This document shows, one piece after another, positions 59,975 to 64,000 of a DNA stretch of 64,000 bases (position 1 is the stretch's first letter; every line of letters starts with the position of its first letter). A model generated the notes under the pieces. That model had not been told where the DNA came from. It did no database searches and worked only from the letters and a program-made list of their open reading frames with translations. The DNA lies in NCBI GenBank assembly GCA_037034305.1, contig JBAGJY010000006.1, forward strand, positions 186,001-250,000. The letters run 5' to 3'. The position numbers and the translations under genes are program-made. This DNA is from Streptantibioticus_A sp037034305. GTDB taxonomy: Bacteria > Actinomycetota > Actinomycetes > Streptomycetales > Streptomycetaceae.

Positions 59975-61123
59975 TCAACTCCTCAGAAGGAGGGCGGACG
60001 TTGGCACGCCCTCGCCCGCCGTGACCAGGCATGTCGCCGCGCCTGGCACCTGCGCCGTGGAGGTGCCGCGCAGCTGTTTGACGCCCTCGGTGATCAGGTT
60101 GAAGCCGTGTACGTACGCCTCGGACAGACCGCCGCCCGAGGTGTTGAGTGGCAGCCGACCGCCGATCTCCAGGGCGCCGCCCGCGGTGAAGGCGCCGCCC
60201 TCACCACGCCCGCAGAAGCCGTAGCCCTCCAGGGAGAGCGGGATGAGCGGGGTGAAAGCGTCATAGATCTGTGCGACGTCGATGTCCTCGGGGGTCAGGT
60301 CGGCGGTCTTCCACAGCTGCCTTGCCGCTGTCCACGCGGGGCCGGTCAGCGGGTCGTCGGTCCAGTAGTTGACCATGCCGTGGTGCTGGGCGGGCAGCGC
60401 CTGCGCGGCCGAGTGCACATAGACCGGCCGGTGGCGGCAGTCGCGGGCACGGTCGGCGCTGACCACGACACATGCCAACGCGCCATCGGTCTCAAGGCAG
60501 TTGTCGTAGAGGCACAGGGGCTCGCTGATCCAGCGTGCGGTCATGTACATCTCGCGGGTCAGCGGTCGGTCGTACATCATCGCGGCCGGGTTCTGGTTGG
60601 CGCGGTTGCGGCACGCGAGGGCGACATTGAACAGGTGGTCCCGGGTGACTCCGTACTCGTGCATGTAGCGGCGGGTGAGCATGCCGATCTCGTCCGCCGG
60701 GCGCAGCAGTCCGAACGGCCGCGTCCACTGGGCGGGGGTGGGGAGCTGGGTGTGTACGTCGGCCCAGGGGCGCTTGCCCGAGCCGCGTTTGCGAGATCGC
60801 CAGGCGACGCCGACAGTGGCCTGACCGGTGGCTATGGCGGCGGCGAGATGGGCCACGGTGGCGCAAGAACCTCCGCCTCCGTAGCCGACCTTGGAGAAGA
60901 AGGTCGCATCGCCCGCGCCGATGCACTTGGCGACCTCGACCTCGTCGGTCTCCTCCATGGTGTACGAGGCGAACGCGTCCACCTCGCAGGGGTCGATCCC
61001 GGCGTCGTCCAGGGCTGCCAGGATCGCCCGGCAGGCGAGTGTCTTCTCGGGTTCGTCGAGCCGTTTGGCGAACGCGGTCTGGCCTATCCCGACGATCGCG
61101 GTCGCGTCCTTGAGCGATGCCAC
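59975..61123 (-). CDS. Thiolase-like (Ltp-type) protein
   Basis: A 382-residue Ltp-type thiolase homologue with VAQIYDAFTPLIPLSLE and GGGLSEAYVHGFN, lacking the GHPxG motif of degradative thiolases; GGGSCAT leaves a cysteine near the nucleophile position. Probably a retro-aldolase or carrier acting with the coupled DUF35 protein. GTG 61123 is preferred because GGAGG lies 8 bases upstream; the frame is open to 61177. Confidence 0.83.
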   Translation of the reverse strand: MASLKDATAIVGIGQTAFAKRLDEPEKTLACRAILAALDDAGIDPCEVDAFASYTMEETDEVEVAKCIGAGDATFFSKVGYGGGGSCATVAHLAAAIATGQATVGVAWRSRKRGSGKRPWADVHTQLPTPAQWTRPFGLLRPADEIGMLTRRYMHEYGVTRDHLFNVALACRNRANQNPAAMMYDRPLTREMYMTARWISEPLCLYDNCLETDGALACVVVSADRARDCRHRPVYVHSAAQALPAQHHGMVNYWTDDPLTGPAWTAARQLWKTADLTPEDIDVAQIYDAFTPLIPLSLEGYGFCGRGEGGAFTAGGALEIGGRLPLNTSGGGLSEAYVHGFNLITEGVKQLRGTSTAQVPGAATCLVTAGEGVPTSALLLRS

Positions 61124-61191
61124 CGGCGCCACCTCCTGGTGTCCCGAGCCCGCACGCCTTGGGCTGGCAGGGCACAAGGCTACCCACTAAT

Positions 61192-61206
61192 CTGACGGTT
61201 AGTCAG
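61192..61206. promoter_or_regulatory. Regulon operator 9 (CTGACGGTTAGTCAG)
   Basis: One arm mismatch (aGTCAG). It lies between the divergent thiolase-DUF35-crotonase operon and fadD3. Confidence 0.7.
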
Positions 61207-61243
61207 CTACCTGGGTTGATCCGCACGGCTAGGGGAGGCAGCG

Positions 61244-62833
61244 GTGATGCGCGGTGACCTGGAGTTCGGCAGCATCCCCGGACTGGTGGCCGAGGCCGCC
61301 CGACGGTACGGCGACCGGGAGGCCGTGGTCGACGGGCGGACCCGGATCTCCTACCGGCAACTGGCCGAACGCGTCGAACGCGCGGCGGCGGCCTGCATCG
61401 CCCACGGCATCGAGTGGGGTGACCGGGTGGCGGTATGGGCGCCGAACTCGGCGGAGTGGATCACCGCCGCGCTCGGCGCGGTCAGCGCGGGTGGCGTCCT
61501 GGTGCCGTTGAACACCCGCTTCAAAGGTGCCGAGGCCGCCTATGTGCTGGGCCGCACCCGCGCCCAACTCCTCTTCGTCACCGGCACGTTCCTCGGCACG
61601 TCCTATGTGGCATCGCTACGGCGCGCTGCGGGCGGCGGGCGCCCGCCGGGCACAGACGGGCCGCTGCCGGGACTGCCCGACCTGCGCGATGTGGTGGTCC
61701 TGGCGGAGGACAGCCCGGCTGGCTTCCACACCTGGAAGGGGTTCCTGACGGCTGGCGAGACCGTGCCGCCCGAGCGGGTACGCGCCCGCGCCGCCGCCGT
61801 ACGCCCCGACGCCCCCTCGGACATCATGTTCACCTCGGGCACCACCGGGCACCCCAAAGGCGTCGTCATCACCCATGCGCAGACGCTGCGCGTCTACGGA
61901 GTGTGGAGCGAAATCGCGGGCCTGACCAGCGAGGACCGCTGTCTGATCGTCAACCCCTTCTTCCACACCTTCGGTTACAAGGCGGGCATCATCGCCTGTC
62001 TGCTGCGCGGGGTGACCATGGTTCCGCAGCCTGTCTTCAACGTGGACACCGCCCTCGCCAACATCTCCACCGAACGCATCAGTGTGCTGCCCGGCCCGCC
62101 CACCCTGCACCAGTCGATCCTCGACCATCCGGCACGCGCCCAACACGACCTGTCCACACTCCGGTTGGCGGTGACCGGAGCCGCCGTGGTCCCACTGGAA
62201 CTGGTGCGGCGGCTGCGCCACGAACTGGGCATCGCCGACGTGCTGACCGCCTACGGCCTGACGGAGGCCTCGGGCACCGTCACCATGTGCCGCCGCGGCG
62301 ACCCGCCGGACGTGATCGCCTCGACGTCCGGCCGGGCCATCCCCGACACAGAGGTCACCATCGCCGACGACGGCGAGATCCTGGTACGCGGCTTCCACGT
62401 CATGTCCGGCTACTTCGAGGAACCCCAGGAGACGGCGAAGACGATCGACAAGGACGGCTGGCTGCACACCGGCGACGTGGGAGTGCTCGACGCCGACGGC
62501 AACCTGCGGATCACCGACCGCGTCAAGGACATGTTCATCGTGGGAGGTTTCAACGCCTACCCGGCGGAAATAGAGCGCGTTGTCTCACGCCACCCCGATG
62601 TGCTGGACGTGGCCGTGATCGGCGTTCCGGACCCACGCCTCGGCGAGGTCGGCAAGGCGTACGTGGTGCGGCGCCCGGACTCGACGGTCAGCGGTGAGGA
62701 CGTGATCGCCTGGGCACGGCGGCGGATGGCCAACTACAAGGTGCCGCGCCAGGTGGAGTTCCTGCCGGAACTTCCGCGCAACGCCAGCGGAAAGATACTC
62801 AAGGGCGCCCTGCGCGCCCGCACCACAACATGA
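61244..62833 (+). CDS. fadD3: FadD3-type HIP-CoA synthetase
   Basis: A 529-residue AMP-forming acyl-CoA synthetase closely resembling FadD3 (Rv3561): VAVWAPNSAEW, VPLNTRF, IMFTSGTTGHPKG (194-206), NPFFHTFGYKAGIIACL, VLPGPPTLHQSILDHPAR, LTAYGLTEASG and ITDRVKDMFIVGGFNAYPAEIE. FadD3 activates 3aa-H-4a(3'-propanoate)-7ab-hexahydro-indanedione (HIP), the first step of C/D-ring breakdown. GTG 61244 or ATG 61247; GGGGAGG lies 5 or 8 bases upstream. Confidence 0.92.
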   Translation: MMRGDLEFGSIPGLVAEAARRYGDREAVVDGRTRISYRQLAERVERAAAACIAHGIEWGDRVAVWAPNSAEWITAALGAVSAGGVLVPLNTRFKGAEAAYVLGRTRAQLLFVTGTFLGTSYVASLRRAAGGGRPPGTDGPLPGLPDLRDVVVLAEDSPAGFHTWKGFLTAGETVPPERVRARAAAVRPDAPSDIMFTSGTTGHPKGVVITHAQTLRVYGVWSEIAGLTSEDRCLIVNPFFHTFGYKAGIIACLLRGVTMVPQPVFNVDTALANISTERISVLPGPPTLHQSILDHPARAQHDLSTLRLAVTGAAVVPLELVRRLRHELGIADVLTAYGLTEASGTVTMCRRGDPPDVIASTSGRAIPDTEVTIADDGEILVRGFHVMSGYFEEPQETAKTIDKDGWLHTGDVGVLDADGNLRITDRVKDMFIVGGFNAYPAEIERVVSRHPDVLDVAVIGVPDPRLGEVGKAYVVRRPDSTVSGEDVIAWARRRMANYKVPRQVEFLPELPRNASGKILKGALRARTTT

Positions 62834-62834
62834 C

Positions 62835-62871
62835 GGAGCGGCGGCGGACCCCCCGGTGCCGCCGCCGCTCC
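62835..62871. terminator. Bidirectional terminator between fadD3 and the peptide genes
   Basis: A perfect 13-bp stem, GGAGCGGCGGCGG (62835-62847) with CCGCCGCCGCTCC (62859-62871), starts 2 bases after the fadD3 stop, with a short T-rich stretch after it on the plus strand. Confidence 0.7.
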
Positions 62872-62887
62872 TGCTTTGTGGTGAGGC

Positions 62888-63040
62888 TTACACGTTGCTC
62901 CAGTTGTCCGGCTGAGCGCTGCTCGCGTTCAGGCTGACGGCACCGTGCTCACCGGTCGCGGCGGTCGCCGGGACTACTACGGCTACCAATGCGGCTGCGA
63001 CACCCGCTGCCACAATGGCAGCCTTCCGTATCAGACTCAT
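62888..63040 (-). CDS. Secreted 50-residue peptide ending PDNWSNV
   Basis: A 50-residue precursor. MSLIRK, a hydrophobic segment of about 18 residues (7-24) and a PATAA cleavage region form a Sec signal peptide, leaving a mature peptide of about 22 residues that ends SSAQPDNWSNV. ATG 63040 has GGAG 5 bases upstream. The last six conserved residues, PDNWSN, recur near the end of the neighbouring 65-residue peptide. No known family is recognised. It may be an extracellular signal or a ribosomally made peptide. Confidence 0.65.
   Translation of the reverse strand: MSLIRKAAIVAAGVAAALVAVVVPATAATGEHGAVSLNASSAQPDNWSNV
62894..62911 (-). repeat. Direct repeat copy 1 encoding PDNWSN
   Basis: 18 bases identical at 17 positions to 63182-63199; the two genes' 3' ends share ancestry at DNA level. 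Confidence 0.85.
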
Positions 63041-63169
63041 GTCTGCTCCAGTCTCGGAGTGATGAATAATGGGAGTCGCACACAACAAGGTTGGCCGCGA
63101 CGCCCCCTCCACGCCGCGGCCGCCCTGCGCGCTGTACAAGCGCCCCCCGTAGCCCCCTGGCCGGTGCCC

Positions 63170-63367
63170 CTAACGCAGGGTGTTGCTCCAGTTGTCAGGG
63201 TTGTTGATGATCGGCCGCTCTTCCTGGGCCTGCTCCTCAACGCCCTCGCTGAGCGGCTGAAGCTCGATACCAGCGGTCGGCTCCGGGAACTCCCCCGAGT
63301 TGGCTCCCGTGTCGATCCCCGCTCCCGGCTTCTTACTCTTGCCCGTGCTCGGAACGTTGGTAGTCAT
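63170..63367 (-). CDS. 65-residue peptide ending NPDNWSNTLR, no signal peptide
   Basis: A 65-residue, hydrophilic, acidic (EGVEEQAQEE) and Pro/Gly-rich peptide with no hydrophobic segment, ending IINNPDNWSNTLR. ATG 63367 has GGGGAG 7 bases upstream. An acidic leader followed by a short conserved C-terminal segment resembles the layout of RiPP precursors. No modification enzyme is visible within the window. It shares PDNWSN with the secreted peptide 129 bases downstream. Confidence 0.65.
   Translation of the reverse strand: MTTNVPSTGKSKKPGAGIDTGANSGEFPEPTAGIELQPLSEGVEEQAQEERPIINNPDNWSNTLR
63182..63199 (-). repeat. Direct repeat copy 2 encoding PDNWSN
   Basis: Matches 62894-62911 at 17 of 18 bases. 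Confidence 0.85.
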
Positions 63368-63525
63368 GCTGTTTCTCCCCGTTTGATGTCTCGTTGTGGT
63401 TCTCGGTGCCCGCCTGGTGACGACCCCCGTGCGCCACCAGGCGGGCATCTCTCGACGCGGTGAAATCCTGGCAGCGCCCGATAAGCAACCGATAAACGAC
63501 TCTTGATGGCCCCTTCGGCCTGCGA

Positions 63526-64000
63526 CTATACGGCCACGCTCGCAGATGAGTGCTCATCGAGCAGATGGAGGATCTCGTCGCTGCCCTCGGTACCCAAGGC
63601 CTTGTGGATGTTCAACGCGTCATGCCAGCAAGCCCGCGCACGGTCGACCTGCCCGATTCCGTGGAGCGAGCGCCCGAGAACGGTCAGCACGTCGGCCGTC
63701 CGCCAGTGGCCGGTGGCCTTGCTCACCAGCCCCAGCGCCTGCTCGGCGTGCGCGGCGGCCTGGCGATGATGGCCAGCGGCGAGGTGGACCTCGGCCATGC
63801 GGTGGAGGGTCACGCCCTCCCACAACTGCTGGCGTGCCTCCCGGAACATCGGCAGCGCCTCGTTGAGGCTTGACAACGCCAGATCTAGCTCGCCGCTGGA
63901 GGTCTGGGCGATGCCCAGCGTGTACAGCGCGACGGCGTGACGGTACCCCTTGTGCAGATCCTGGTAGATCGCCACCGCTTCCTCGGCGGCGGCGACTGCC
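63526..64000 (-). CDS. TPR-repeat protein, C-terminal part (5' end outside window)
   Basis: The frame is open to the window edge. About 158 residues of tandem tetratricopeptide repeats (ALSSLNEALPMF, HHRQAAAHAEQALGL, QVDRARACWHDALNIHKALG), the usual C-terminus of AfsR/SARP-type NB-ARC regulators and of related STAND proteins. It lies upstream of, and on the same strand as, the two PDNWSN peptide genes. The N-terminal domains are needed to tell a regulator from another TPR protein. Confidence 0.75.
   Translation of the reverse strand, partial: AVAAAEEAVAIYQDLHKGYRHAVALYTLGIAQTSSGELDLALSSLNEALPMFREARQQLWEGVTLHRMAEVHLAAGHHRQAAAHAEQALGLVSKATGHWRTADVLTVLGRSLHGIGQVDRARACWHDALNIHKALGTEGSDEILHLLDEHSSASVAV

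Overview
The window is high-GC actinobacterial DNA, almost certainly from a Streptomyces chromosome. The evidence is the codon use, frequent GTG starts and recognisable Streptomyces core genes: a citrate synthase next to pdxH, the iron regulator dmdR1, mycothiol amidase mca, purU, an ECF sigma/anti-sigma pair with a STAS protein, and the Ser/Thr kinase gene afsK. I see no insertion sequence, CRISPR array, rRNA or complete tRNA.

Layout. Positions 1-24,000 are mostly core and housekeeping: the end of a FAD/Fe-S oxidoreductase, citrate synthase, pdxH, a possible small structured RNA, a PAS/GAF protein, a SIS protein, dmdR1, a hydrolase, a prim-pol domain protein, an HTH/TPR regulator, a repeat-rich membrane protein, a lipoprotein binding protein, purU, sigma/anti-sigma/STAS, a TetR-MFS-mca module, a macrodomain protein and a Tat-exported phospholipase C. 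Positions 24,167-62,833 are a catabolic region of about 38 kb, with afsK embedded near its right end. Positions 62,888-64,000 hold two small peptide genes that share a C-terminal PDNWSN motif, beside the end of a TPR protein gene.

The catabolic region carries close homologues of the mycobacterial/rhodococcal genes that break down the last two steroid rings (C and D, the hexahydroindanone propionate or HIP pathway): fadD3, ipdF, echA20, ipdA, ipdB, ipdC, fadA6 and an Rv3549c-like SDR. With them are three large-type and three small-type acyl-CoA dehydrogenase subunits, two DUF35/thiolase-like modules of the kind used as side-chain retro-aldolases, three crotonase or SDR accessory genes, an ADP-forming acyl-CoA ligase-like protein, an ALDH and an MDR alcohol dehydrogenase. 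Ring A/B genes (kstD, kshAB, hsaACD) are not in the window, apart from one HsaB-like flavin reductase.

Nine promoters in this region, and only there as far as I could see, carry a 15-bp palindrome, CTGACGnnnCGTCAG with at most one arm mismatch. A degenerate tenth copy covers the start codon of the only TetR gene in the region (46,506-47,153). I infer one TetR-controlled regulon from 25.7 to 61.2 kb. Neither this operator nor the repressor resembles KstR or KstR2 as I know them.
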